Assembly (NCBI GenBank): GCA_937880175.1
Contig: CALFLO010000123.1
Span: 1-26,574 of the forward strand
DNA from: an uncultured Gluconobacter sp.
GTDB taxonomy: Bacteria > Pseudomonadota > Alphaproteobacteria > Acetobacterales > Acetobacteraceae
DNA length: 26,574 nt
Direction of reading: 5' to 3'
The number at the start of each line of letters is the position of its first letter. Position 1 is the first letter of the stretch. The notes under the pieces are model-generated. The model had not been told where the DNA came from. It saw only the letters and a list, made by a program, of their open reading frames with translations, and made no database searches. Of this stretch, positions 7,931 through 15,919 are shown piece after piece. A program made the translations under genes and the position numbers.

Positions 7931-8359
7931 TTACTGCTTGGCGAAAAGCTGCTGCATGTTGGCGAATGCCTTGAATTCCAGTGCGTTACCCGCCGGATCA
8001 CAGAAGAACATCGTTGCCTGCTCGCCCGGTAGTCCCACAAAGCGGATGTGAGGTTCGACACCGAACGGAATACCGTGGCTGCGAACCCTCTCCGCCAGAG
8101 CTTTCCAGTCATCCATGTCCAGGACAACACCAAAATGGGGAATGGGCACATTATGTCCATCCACGGCTCCGGCTCCACCACCGGCACCAGAGCGACATGC
8201 TGACGGGATCAGATGGGTCACGATCTGATGGCCGTAAAGATCAAAGTCGATCCATGCGTCTGTGCTGCGTCCCTCGGCGCAACCAAGAACGGTTCCGTAA
8301 AAGGTCCGTGCCGCATCAAGATCGTCGACCGGGAAAGCAAGATGAAACGGGTTAACCAT
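7931..8359 (-). CDS. VOC-superfamily protein (glyoxalase/extradiol dioxygenase-like)
   Basis: A 142-residue single-chain vicinal-oxygen-chelate protein with two beta-alpha-beta-beta-beta modules: FHLAFPVDDLDAARTFYGTVLGC at the start and PHFGVVLDMDDWKALAERV in the second half, ending in FFCDPAGNALEFKAF. Candidate metal ligands are the His of FHLAF, the His of PHFGV and the Glu of NALEF. Start ATG 8359 (MVNPFHLAFP) follows the family pattern; an ATG at 8392 with GCGGA 6 nt upstream would add 11 residues and is a real alternative. It is probably co-transcribed with the M20 gene and under the divergent LysR gene. The reaction is unknown: lyase, isomerase and dioxygenase activities all occur in this fold. 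Confidence 0.82.
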   Translation of the reverse strand: MVNPFHLAFPVDDLDAARTFYGTVLGCAEGRSTDAWIDFDLYGHQIVTHLIPSACRSGAGGGAGAVDGHNVPIPHFGVVLDMDDWKALAERVRSHGIPFGVEPHIRFVGLPGEQATMFFCDPAGNALEFKAFANMQQLFAKQ

Positions 8360-8514
8360 GACTGCACCATGACTTTTGAAAAAACCGTTCATATCATGTC
8401 CGCTTCCGGAACAATCCCATGAATATATGACTTCAGACGAAAGTAATTCTTATGTCTGGGCCGGTCCACACAGGGCAAACGACAGATCCTGTGCTACGGA
8501 TAAAGCCGATCCTG

Positions 8515-8542
8515 ACCTGCCATGCAGGTTTTTTCGGCATGG
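8515..8542 (+). promoter_or_regulatory. Competing hairpins over the LysR ribosome-binding region
   Basis: ACCTG (8515-8519) pairs with CAGGT (8525-8529) and is followed by six T (8529-8534), a short terminator-like hairpin. CCATGC (8520-8525) can instead pair with GCATGG (8537-8542), which covers the ATG at 8539. The two folds exclude each other and both hide the AGG that would serve as ribosome site. Stems are short, so this is suggestive only. Confidence 0.3.
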
Positions 8543-9426
8543 AAAGACGTTCTCAGTTGGACACGCGTTTTCTGGAAAGCTTTATCGCCATTGTGGAACG
8601 GGGGTCCATTGCCGATGCTGCCCGCCAGCTCGGTCTGACCCCCGCTGCCGTGGCACAACGCGTCAAGGCGCTTGAAGAACAGATCCGGCAGCCGCTTCTG
8701 GTTCGGGCCGGACGCACCGTCACACCCACGACAGCGGGTCTCGCGATCGTTGATAAAAGCCGCGTGCTCATCAAGGGCGTCGAGGAGCTTAAGGCCCTTG
8801 CCTCGCAAAACGAATTCGCGGGCGAACTGCGGATTGGCGCGATCTCAACGGTATTGACCGGAATTCTGCCGTTTATTCTGCGAAAATTCTTCCTCGACTA
8901 CCCACAGATCGACCTGCATGTCACGCCCGGCCAGTCCATAAAACTGTATCATGAGGTCATGGAAGGTCAGCTCGATGGCGCGTTGATCGTGGAACCACCC
9001 TTTTCCATTCCCAAGACCTGTGAATGGAAAAGACTTCTCTCGGAACCACTGGTCCTTCTCGTTCCGGAAAGCTGTACCGAGACGGATCCACTGAAAATCC
9101 TCAGGGAGAATGTCTTCCTGAGATATGACCGCAAGCAGTGGGGTGGCCGGATCGCAGACGCCTTCCTGCGGGAAAACAGGATTTTTCCCAAAGAGCAGCT
9201 TGAGCTGGACTCACTCGAAGCGATTGCCCTGATGGTCAGTCAAGACATCGGTGTTTCGCTTCTGCCCGACTGGCTTCCGCCCTGGCCCGAAGGTCTCAGG
9301 GTCCGGAAAATCCCTGCGTCTTCAAAGCCTCCCGAACGTCATATCGGCCTTCTGTGTCTGCGGGCTTCCCCACATTTCCGGCTGCTCAGAAGCATGCAGG
9401 ATGCCCTGAACAACCGGAACCGCTGA
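8539..9426 (+). CDS. LysR-family transcriptional regulator (paralogue 1)
   Basis: A 295-residue LysR-type regulator. The winged helix-turn-helix (about residues 8-65) contains DTRFLESFIAIVERGSIADA and ARQLGLTPAAVAQRVKALEE; the effector domain opens with LRIGAISTV and contains GALIVEPPF, FLRYDRKQWGGR and GVSLLPDW. It is clearly paralogous to the regulator at 19731-20606 and more distantly to the one at 22114-23004. ATG 8539 has weak ribosome-site support; a TTG at 8557 would begin LDTRFLES exactly where its paralogue begins MDTRFLES, with GGAAAG 10 nt upstream. It diverges from the VOC-M20 pair and is the likely regulator of it. It ends 20 nt from the converging TonB-receptor gene. Confidence 0.9.
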   Translation: MERRSQLDTRFLESFIAIVERGSIADAARQLGLTPAAVAQRVKALEEQIRQPLLVRAGRTVTPTTAGLAIVDKSRVLIKGVEELKALASQNEFAGELRIGAISTVLTGILPFILRKFFLDYPQIDLHVTPGQSIKLYHEVMEGQLDGALIVEPPFSIPKTCEWKRLLSEPLVLLVPESCTETDPLKILRENVFLRYDRKQWGGRIADAFLRENRIFPKEQLELDSLEAIALMVSQDIGVSLLPDWLPPWPEGLRVRKIPASSKPPERHIGLLCLRASPHFRLLRSMQDALNNRNR

Positions 9427-9446
9427 GTAGTCTTCTACTGCCCGGA

Positions 9447-11939
9447 TCAGAATGTGGAATTCAGTCGAAGGTAATAATACCCTCCATTATATCCCATCTG
9501 ATTGGAGTAATCGTCATAGATTTCCGCGCCAGCATAGGTCCCGTCAGCAGGGAGACGACGTGGTTTCATATCGAAGAGGTTATTGGCACCCACCGCAATA
9601 TGGATCTTGTGCGTCGCCTGATATCCGAATTCCGCATTCGTGATCCAGACCGGCGTATTGGCGAACGGGTAGAAGACGGAATTCGAGTTCGCAAAAGGTC
9701 CGGTACGATAGGACTTCATATCCTTCGTTTCACCCCAACGCATTTCCTGCACGAAGACATCGAAATTGCGGTATTTCCAGCGCGCGGACATCATGATCTT
9801 GCTGCGCGGGGACGTCGTCGTGAGATAGGAAATCGTCTGGGCCGTCAGGAGGGGATTGCCGTTCGTATCGTTCCCCAGATGGGTCAGGCGTGTCCGGTTC
9901 AGGGAGAGACCCAGATCCCAGTTAATCGTTCCCATCTGATGCAGATCAGTCAGATAGTTCGCAACGATATCAAGCCCCTGGGTGCGGGTACTGGCACCAT
10001 TGGAATAATAATGTGCGGTCACGGACGACGCCGCGATCGTGCTCGGCACCTGAATACCCATCTGTTCGATGGCATCAACCGCCTGCTGCCCTGAATAGCT
10101 GCCGCCATTGATGATGCGGTCCCGGATGTTGATCTGATAGACATCCGTGGTGATGTTCAGGTTCTTGATAGGACGCAGGACAAATCCACCACTGGCATTG
10201 GTCGAAAATTCGGGCTTGAGCGGAATAGCCCCCAGAGCGGCCGCGGCGGGCGAACTGACTGCGAGCTGACCACCGGCATAGGTCGGCGCGACACCCAGCG
10301 TGGAATAATGTTCCTCAGCCAGCGTCGGAGCACGAAAGCCCGTATTGATGGCACCACGGATCGCAAACCATTTCGTGAAGTCATAACGTGCAGCAATCTT
10401 GCCGGTCTCGGCATTTCCCGCATCGGTATAATGTTCGAAACGTCCCGCAAAATCGATATCCAGATGTTTCACAGGCCGCACATCGACATCCACGTAGCCG
10501 GCGTAAACATCGCGATACCACGACCCGGCATTGCTGGGCGACAACCCTACGAGGGCCTGCGAGCCAGCGCCGTAATACGAAGCATAGTCACCGGCCGTCA
10601 TGGTGTAGCTTTCCATGCGATGCTCCGCACCAAATGCCAGATGCAAGGGTTCGGCCAGTAACGGAACACGGATAGCCCGATGGAAATCGAGGTTATTGGT
10701 CCACTGGGTGGACTGGAAAGAGCGGAGGTTGAAACTCGTCGGCGTCCAGCCATAGGTGGCGAGATAGCTCAGATTGGCTGAATCATGCTGACGAAGATGG
10801 AAATTATCCGCGCCATAGGTGCTGCTGATATCCCAGCCAAAGCCCAGGAAATTGTCACCCTTGAGGCCCACCGTCGCCGCATAATCATCTTCGTCAGAGG
10901 TATCGACCGGTGCAAAACCCGACGGATAATAGGACGGCAGCGTACTGGCCACGCGGAAATACTGCGGCGTTTCACCATGACGGTGCCCGTAGATCACATT
11001 CCCATAGAAATTCGCCGCCCCGCCGAACAGGTCCTTGCCCCAGTTGATGGCGACGTTCACACGCGTCTGGTCCGGCTCGCCTTCCTGGTTAAAGTCCTTG
11101 CGTCCGGTACGGTTATCAATCGCATCCCGGGAGGTCAGGTCGTTGTGCTTGAAATCAAGGCCGAAATGCAGGAAGCCATCATCGCCGAGGCTGATGCCGT
11201 GATCTCCCCGAACCTGATAGGTGAAACCATCTCCCTGATAGGTGGCGCCGGCAAGAGCCTGCTGCGACCCGCCATGGGCACCCTTTTTCAGGATGATGTT
11301 GATCACACCGGCAATGGCATCCGATCCGTACTGTGCTGCGGCACCATCCCGGAGCACTTCGATATGATCGATCATGCTCATCGGGATCATGTCGATATCA
11401 ACAGGCGTTTCGCCGGATTCCGGGCCTGAATCCGAATTGATGTTCGACGTCGTATGGCGGCGCTTGCCGTCAATCAGGATCAGCACCTGATCCGGATTGA
11501 GGCCACGCATCCGGATGGAGGACACCAGTGCCGCCTGATCCGTCTGATGAGCCTGCATGTTCAGGGAAGGATTGGTCAGGACGAGCGCATCCCCCAGATC
11601 CCCCTGTCCCGTCTGGGACAACTGGCGCGCATTGATGACATCGATCGGGCTCAGGCTGTCCGTAACCTTTCGCGCAAGGCCACGGGAGCCCGTGACGATG
11701 ATCTGTTCGTTTGCGGAACGCAGAGGAGCGTTTTCCGCTTTCTGCGATACCACACGGGCACGGGCCACAGGCGCGTCCGAACCGGGTGCGCGCGTGCTGA
11801 CCTTGGTGTTTTTCTCGCTCCCCTGAACCTTTTCAGGTTTCTGGACCGTCTGGGCAGACCCTGGGGAACACCACAGGATTGAAAGACCAGTCGTCGCCAG
11901 AAGGCCCGACATCCACTTGCTGCGACGGATCGTATTCAC
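9447..11939 (-). CDS. TonB-dependent outer-membrane receptor 1
   Basis: An 830-residue outer-membrane active-transport receptor. A signal peptide (about residues 1-29, cleavage after GSAQ) precedes a basic linker. The plug domain (about 78-220) contains EQIIVTGSRG, SIRMRGLNPDQVLILIDGKR and IDHIEVLRDGAAAQYGSDAIAGVINIILKKG. A beta-barrel follows, ending in the outer-membrane signature YYYLRLNSTF with a C-terminal Phe. The start is GTG 11939, with GGGAG 9 nt upstream. It lies 157 nt downstream of the ABC-transporter operon on the same strand but has its own AT-rich promoter region. Its ligand is unknown; the position suggests it admits the same compound as the ABC system to the periplasm. Confidence 0.93.
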   Translation of the reverse strand: MNTIRRSKWMSGLLATTGLSILWCSPGSAQTVQKPEKVQGSEKNTKVSTRAPGSDAPVARARVVSQKAENAPLRSANEQIIVTGSRGLARKVTDSLSPIDVINARQLSQTGQGDLGDALVLTNPSLNMQAHQTDQAALVSSIRMRGLNPDQVLILIDGKRRHTTSNINSDSGPESGETPVDIDMIPMSMIDHIEVLRDGAAAQYGSDAIAGVINIILKKGAHGGSQQALAGATYQGDGFTYQVRGDHGISLGDDGFLHFGLDFKHNDLTSRDAIDNRTGRKDFNQEGEPDQTRVNVAINWGKDLFGGAANFYGNVIYGHRHGETPQYFRVASTLPSYYPSGFAPVDTSDEDDYAATVGLKGDNFLGFGWDISSTYGADNFHLRQHDSANLSYLATYGWTPTSFNLRSFQSTQWTNNLDFHRAIRVPLLAEPLHLAFGAEHRMESYTMTAGDYASYYGAGSQALVGLSPSNAGSWYRDVYAGYVDVDVRPVKHLDIDFAGRFEHYTDAGNAETGKIAARYDFTKWFAIRGAINTGFRAPTLAEEHYSTLGVAPTYAGGQLAVSSPAAAALGAIPLKPEFSTNASGGFVLRPIKNLNITTDVYQINIRDRIINGGSYSGQQAVDAIEQMGIQVPSTIAASSVTAHYYSNGASTRTQGLDIVANYLTDLHQMGTINWDLGLSLNRTRLTHLGNDTNGNPLLTAQTISYLTTTSPRSKIMMSARWKYRNFDVFVQEMRWGETKDMKSYRTGPFANSNSVFYPFANTPVWITNAEFGYQATHKIHIAVGANNLFDMKPRRLPADGTYAGAEIYDDYSNQMGYNGGYYYLRLNSTF

Positions 11940-12028
11940 GCGTTTTTCTCCCGGACAATCGCAACCAAACCAGAACCAGCCTCCAAAGACAGCAACCCGT
12001 TCAGATTCGGACCAGCATTTTCAATAAA

Positions 12029-12056
12029 AATATATTACGGTTTAGAAACATGTAAA
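12029..12056 (-). promoter_or_regulatory. Candidate promoter of TonB-dependent receptor 1
   Basis: On the - strand TTTACA (12056-12051) and TATATT (12034-12029) are spaced by 16 nt inside the AT-rich gap 11940-12096. They match the sigma-70 consensus in four or five positions each. The leader to the GTG at 11939 would be about 85 nt. No obvious terminator separates it from the ABC operon, so read-through is possible. Confidence 0.4.
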
Positions 12057-12096
12057 AAGGTAAAATAATGTAGGTTCAGTATATGTTTTTTGTTTT

Positions 12097-13113
12097 CTAA
12101 AGAAGATCTCCAGGAATCTCTTCCAGAGACATAACGTCACTCTCCATAAAACCGACAAGGGCGTCCTGTCCGATCATGAATTCTTCCATGTTCTCTGAGG
12201 ACAGGCGCGCCGTCATCGTTTCGCCTGCTACATTCAGTCTGATACGCCGATATGTTCCCAGAAAGATCACACTTTCCACGCGTCCCGACATGACATGATC
12301 CGCCTCACGCGCCGAGGATCCCACCCGAAGATGCTGCGGCCTTATGCCAACATTCCTTTTTCGTAATGGAATAAAATTGCAATCATCCAGAAATGCCGCA
12401 ACAAAACGGTTTTTCGGCTGACTGTAAATTTCCCGGGGAGGACCGAGCTGCTCGATCTGACCACCCCGCATCAGCACGATCATGTCGGACATCTGCAGGG
12501 CCTCTTCCTGATCATGCGTGACGAAAACCGTCGTCATGCCGAGCCGCTGCTGAATATCCCGGATCTGCTGCTGCAACCCCTGACGCAGGCCACGATCCAG
12601 CGCGCCGAGAGGTTCATCCATAAGAAGAATGCGCGGACGGATCACGAGCGCGCGCGCCAAGGCCACACGCTGCTGCTGCCCCCCGGACAGGTCGCGCGGG
12701 TAACGGTGACCGAACTCCTTCAGCCCGACCATTTCCAGGGCTTCGCCAACACGGCTCTCCCGCTCCGCACGCGGAACCCGTCGCATTCTCAGCCCGAATG
12801 CCACGTTCTCATGCACGGACATATGTGGAAACAGCGCATAATTCTGGAAGACCATTCCGATCTGACGCTGATGCACCGGAACCTTGCTCAGATCCTGCCC
12901 CTGAACCAGGATCTCGCCGCTGTCTGGTATTTCAAACCCTGCAATCAGCTTGAGAATGGTGCTCTTTCCAGACCCCGAAGCCCCCAGCAGCGTACAGAAA
13001 CACCCTGCCGGAATATCCAGAGACAGAGACTGCAGAATGCGCGTCCCACCATAGCTTTTTTCAAGCGCCCGGATCTGCACCGGCTGGCCGAGAGAGTCTG
13101 GCCGATCCATCAT
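12097..13113 (-). CDS. ABC transporter ATP-binding protein, PotA-like (polyamine/opine/iron importer class)
   Basis: A 338-residue importer ATPase. Nucleotide-binding motifs are complete: Walker A GASGSGKST (about residues 44-52), Q-loop QNYALFPH (90-97), signature LSGGQQQR (142-149), Walker B ILLMDE (162-167) and switch His200 in VTHDQEEA. A C-terminal regulatory TOBE-type domain follows (from about 240, with NVGIRPQHLRV). Such ATPases serve importers of polyamines, opines, 2-aminoethylphosphonate or ferric iron. The ATG overlaps the permease stop as ATGA, so it is the last gene of the six-gene operon. It energises uptake of the substrate delivered by the binding protein at 15919-16959. Confidence 0.93.
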   Translation of the reverse strand: MMDRPDSLGQPVQIRALEKSYGGTRILQSLSLDIPAGCFCTLLGASGSGKSTILKLIAGFEIPDSGEILVQGQDLSKVPVHQRQIGMVFQNYALFPHMSVHENVAFGLRMRRVPRAERESRVGEALEMVGLKEFGHRYPRDLSGGQQQRVALARALVIRPRILLMDEPLGALDRGLRQGLQQQIRDIQQRLGMTTVFVTHDQEEALQMSDMIVLMRGGQIEQLGPPREIYSQPKNRFVAAFLDDCNFIPLRKRNVGIRPQHLRVGSSAREADHVMSGRVESVIFLGTYRRIRLNVAGETMTARLSSENMEEFMIGQDALVGFMESDVMSLEEIPGDLL

Positions 13114-14786
13114 GATTTTTCTCTCTGAAACAGGAGACTGGACAGGAGCAGCCCCAGCGTCAGAACGATGACGAGCACCGCGACCGCCGTAATGGTGGGG
13201 CTGACATCCTGCAGCACGTTTTCATAAATCAGACGCGACAGGGTCCGCGCCCGCACATCCGTCAGAAACAGGGCGAGGATGACATCATCAAAACTCGTGA
13301 TGAACGCGAAAATCGCCCCTGAAACGATCGCCGGCATCAGCGCGGGCAATACAATGCGGCCCATGACGGAAAGCCAGCCCGCGCCAAGGCTCATGGCCGC
13401 CAGCTCCAGATCCCTGCTGAAACCCCGCAACGCTGCCTGAACCGTCAGGAAGACGAACGGCATTGCAATCACGGCCTGCCCCAGACCCAGCCCCCAGTAC
13501 CCGCGGGTCAGCCCAAACGGCGTAAGCTGGTAATAAAGCCCCACTGCCAGAATAATGGCCGGAACGACCATCGGCAGGATGAACAGACCTTCCAGAATCT
13601 GTGCGAGCGTTCCCTTCATCCGGGCAAGACCGATCGCCGCCAGCGTCCCCAGAACCGTGGCCACCGGGACGGCAATCAGCGCGACCTTCAGGGAGTTGAA
13701 GAATGCTGCAGCCCATTGCGGCCGGCTCAGAAGCTCATGATACCAGCGAAAAGACAGACCATGCGGCGGGAACATAAGGATTGGAGACGCACTGACACTC
13801 ATCGGAAAGACGATGACGATCGGCGCGAGCAGGAAGATCATGACGGCACACCCCGCAACAACCATCCCCCACCCTGCTCCGGACCTTCCGGACAGGCCCT
13901 CGCCATAGGGACGCGCGGCTGTGACAACACGTCCTTTAAGACGTTTTTCCAGAACACCCCGGCACAGGAAGAACGCCGCAAGCGTCAGAACCAGCATGAC
14001 GCCAGAAAGAGCGCCGGCCATCCCCCAGTCGAGCTGTTCGCTGACATTGAAGGAAATCAGCTGCGACACCATCGTCTGCGCCGGACCGCCCATCAGCGCG
14101 GGGGTAATATAGTAGCCCAGCGCACTCATGAACACGATGTTCGCACCGGCAAGGGCACCGGGGGCTGTCAAAGGAATGAAAATCTTCCGGCACAGCGTCA
14201 GCGGGCCTGCCCCCAGGAGCATGGCAGCCTGCACGAGGTTCCGGTCCAGTCCGCGGAAGGCCGTGTACAGGGGAAAGACCACGAACGGCATCAGCACATG
14301 GCTCATGCCAATCAGTACGCCAGACATGTTGTAGACGAACGCCACCGGGTGACGGATCAGATGCGCCCGCATCAGGATGCTGTTGAGCATGCCGTAGCGC
14401 TCCAGCAGCATAATCCATGCCGTGGTCCGCACCAGCGCACTCGTCCAGAACGGCAGCAACACACCGATCCCGAGGATACGCGCCATACGCGGTGAAACCG
14501 TCGCCATCAGATAGGCCACCGGATAGGCCAGCAGCACAGACAATACGGTCACGGCAAGCGCGATTCCGAACGTGGTCAGGATCGCCTCACGATAGGCAGG
14601 CACCGTGAACACACGCAGATAGGAATGAAACGGCCCCGCTTCATCCCCGAAACCCAGCGCCAGCAAACGCAGCACCGGCCATACAAACAGGACAGCCAGG
14701 AAGCATGCAGGCACCAGTACGACACGCAGTCCGCGAAAATTGTCAGCGAACCAGCGACCACCGGACCGTAGGGCAAGCAGCGTCAT
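13110..14786 (-). CDS. Fused two-domain ABC transporter permease
   Basis: A 558-residue inner-membrane protein that joins two permease domains usually encoded by separate genes (PotB-like then PotC-like). Each half has about six predicted membrane segments and its own ATPase-coupling EAA loop: AAMLLGAGPLTLCRKIFIPLTAPG (split here as AAMLLGAGPLTL and RKIFIPLTAPG, about residues 187-214) and AAMSLGAGWLSVMGRI-VLPALMPA (about 462-489). A basic linker near residue 280-300 joins the halves. Fusion of this kind is known in ferric-iron importers of the FbpB type and in some polyamine-like systems. It starts 2 nt after the M24 gene stop and overlaps the ATPase start by 4 nt. Confidence 0.92.
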   Translation of the reverse strand: MTLLALRSGGRWFADNFRGLRVVLVPACFLAVLFVWPVLRLLALGFGDEAGPFHSYLRVFTVPAYREAILTTFGIALAVTVLSVLLAYPVAYLMATVSPRMARILGIGVLLPFWTSALVRTTAWIMLLERYGMLNSILMRAHLIRHPVAFVYNMSGVLIGMSHVLMPFVVFPLYTAFRGLDRNLVQAAMLLGAGPLTLCRKIFIPLTAPGALAGANIVFMSALGYYITPALMGGPAQTMVSQLISFNVSEQLDWGMAGALSGVMLVLTLAAFFLCRGVLEKRLKGRVVTAARPYGEGLSGRSGAGWGMVVAGCAVMIFLLAPIVIVFPMSVSASPILMFPPHGLSFRWYHELLSRPQWAAAFFNSLKVALIAVPVATVLGTLAAIGLARMKGTLAQILEGLFILPMVVPAIILAVGLYYQLTPFGLTRGYWGLGLGQAVIAMPFVFLTVQAALRGFSRDLELAAMSLGAGWLSVMGRIVLPALMPAIVSGAIFAFITSFDDVILALFLTDVRARTLSRLIYENVLQDVSPTITAVAVLVIVLTLGLLLSSLLFQREKS

Positions 14787-14788
14787 GG

Positions 14789-15919
14789 TCAGGTCACGAA
14801 CAACTGACGAGGAAAGTGCGTCAGACGCTCACAGCCTCCGGCATGGACATGAATGGTCTCGGACATCCCCATGCCCTGCGCCAGCACATAGGAATGAAAC
14901 ACCATGCCCGGCTCGAAAACCCACTGGCTTTCGGGCACTGCAGACAGCATCTCTCCCGAATTGGGCAGCAGCATCAACCCGACCGAATAGAAGGTCTTGT
15001 TCGTATATTCAGAGCACAGTCCGGCACCCAGAACACCCTCCCGATAGATCGCATCGGGCACTGCGGCACACACACCCGGCGCCACAGTGGCCAGCGCGCG
15101 GTCCTGAATGTCGATGAGCGTCTCCGCAAGTCGATATTCCGCATCCGTAGCCGTCCCGACCTTCATGGGACGCATGAAGCGGGCATGATACTGCCGCACA
15201 TTCGGCGTGGTTTCGAGCTGTACGAGATCCCCGGCTTCCAGAACCCGGTCACTGTAGGACCCATGCAGATGGAATGCCCGCTCCCCGGAGGACAGGACAC
15301 CCGGCCCGGGAAGATCGCTTCCTTTCAGGATCATCGCGGAACAGATGGACGCCGCCATATCCCGCTCGCTGGCACCGGCCTGAGCACTGTCGATTCCAGC
15401 CTGCATTCCGGCTTCCGCCGCCCGTGCCGCCCGGCGCTGGAACGCGACTTCCGCGGGAGACTTGATCAACCGCAGAGCCGCAACCATGCTCCCGGCATCC
15501 TCAATGCAGGCTCCTGGCAGAGCATCCTTCAGCGCAAGGTAATTCGCGACCGACAGCGTCCAGGCCGACAACTCCACGGCAAGTTTCGGCTGTTTCCCCA
15601 GAAGCCGCTCAATGGCCCGCACCCCGACCTGCAATGGAACATCGCTATCGCTCCACAACGCACAGTCCGGATAATGGGACGTACGGTCGAAATGGAATTT
15701 CTCGACGTCACGCAGCACAACGAATGGCGTTCCTGACGCGGGGATAATGGCGAACTGGAATCCCCCATAGGCACGGGTGAAATATCCGGTCAGCCACGTC
15801 ATGGATTCCGGCATGAATGCAATCAGTGCATCCTGTCCACGGGATCTGAGGATCTGCTGGACGCGCGCAATACGCTGGTCGTGTTCGGCACGGGTGAACC
15901 AGTAGTCGGTGTCGCTCAT
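14789..15919 (-). CDS. M24-family (pita-bread fold) hydrolase lacking the metal ligands, ectoine hydrolase-like
   Basis: A 376-residue protein with the creatinase-type N-domain and the pita-bread catalytic domain. Where metallo-members have Asp-Asp-His-Glu-Glu, this one reads VQLETTPNVRQYHARFMRP: the first Asp is Glu236, the second is Arg, the usual GHGIG His region is FYSVGL, and only one late Glu (SETIHVH) remains. It is therefore unlikely to be a metallopeptidase. The E-x7-YH arrangement resembles metal-independent ectoine hydrolases (DoeA/EutD), in which, as I recall, a Glu bonds covalently to substrate. The ATG 15919 shares one base with the binding-protein stop (TGATG). It sits between the binding-protein and permease genes, so its substrate is probably the imported compound. 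Confidence 0.85.
   Translation of the reverse strand: MSDTDYWFTRAEHDQRIARVQQILRSRGQDALIAFMPESMTWLTGYFTRAYGGFQFAIIPASGTPFVVLRDVEKFHFDRTSHYPDCALWSDSDVPLQVGVRAIERLLGKQPKLAVELSAWTLSVANYLALKDALPGACIEDAGSMVAALRLIKSPAEVAFQRRAARAAEAGMQAGIDSAQAGASERDMAASICSAMILKGSDLPGPGVLSSGERAFHLHGSYSDRVLEAGDLVQLETTPNVRQYHARFMRPMKVGTATDAEYRLAETLIDIQDRALATVAPGVCAAVPDAIYREGVLGAGLCSEYTNKTFYSVGLMLLPNSGEMLSAVPESQWVFEPGMVFHSYVLAQGMGMSETIHVHAGGCERLTHFPRQLFVT

Noticed and set aside
6686..8032. A 448-codon open frame on the + strand
   Set aside because: It lies antisense to the M20 gene and the VOC gene, which have full sets of family motifs. Its composition (Arg, His, Gly, Pro rich) is that of a shadow frame.
6522..8494. 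A 13-nt direct repeat, ACAGATCCTGTGC, at 6522-6534 and 8482-8494
   Set aside because: Several exact 13-mers are expected by chance in a window of this size, and the surroundings do not match.
9354..11882. Several + strand open frames of 100-250 codons
   Set aside because: All lie antisense to TonB-dependent receptor 1 and show no family motif.
13716..14495. A 259-codon open frame on the + strand
   Set aside because: It is antisense to the fused permease and consists of His/Arg/Gln-rich low-complexity sequence.
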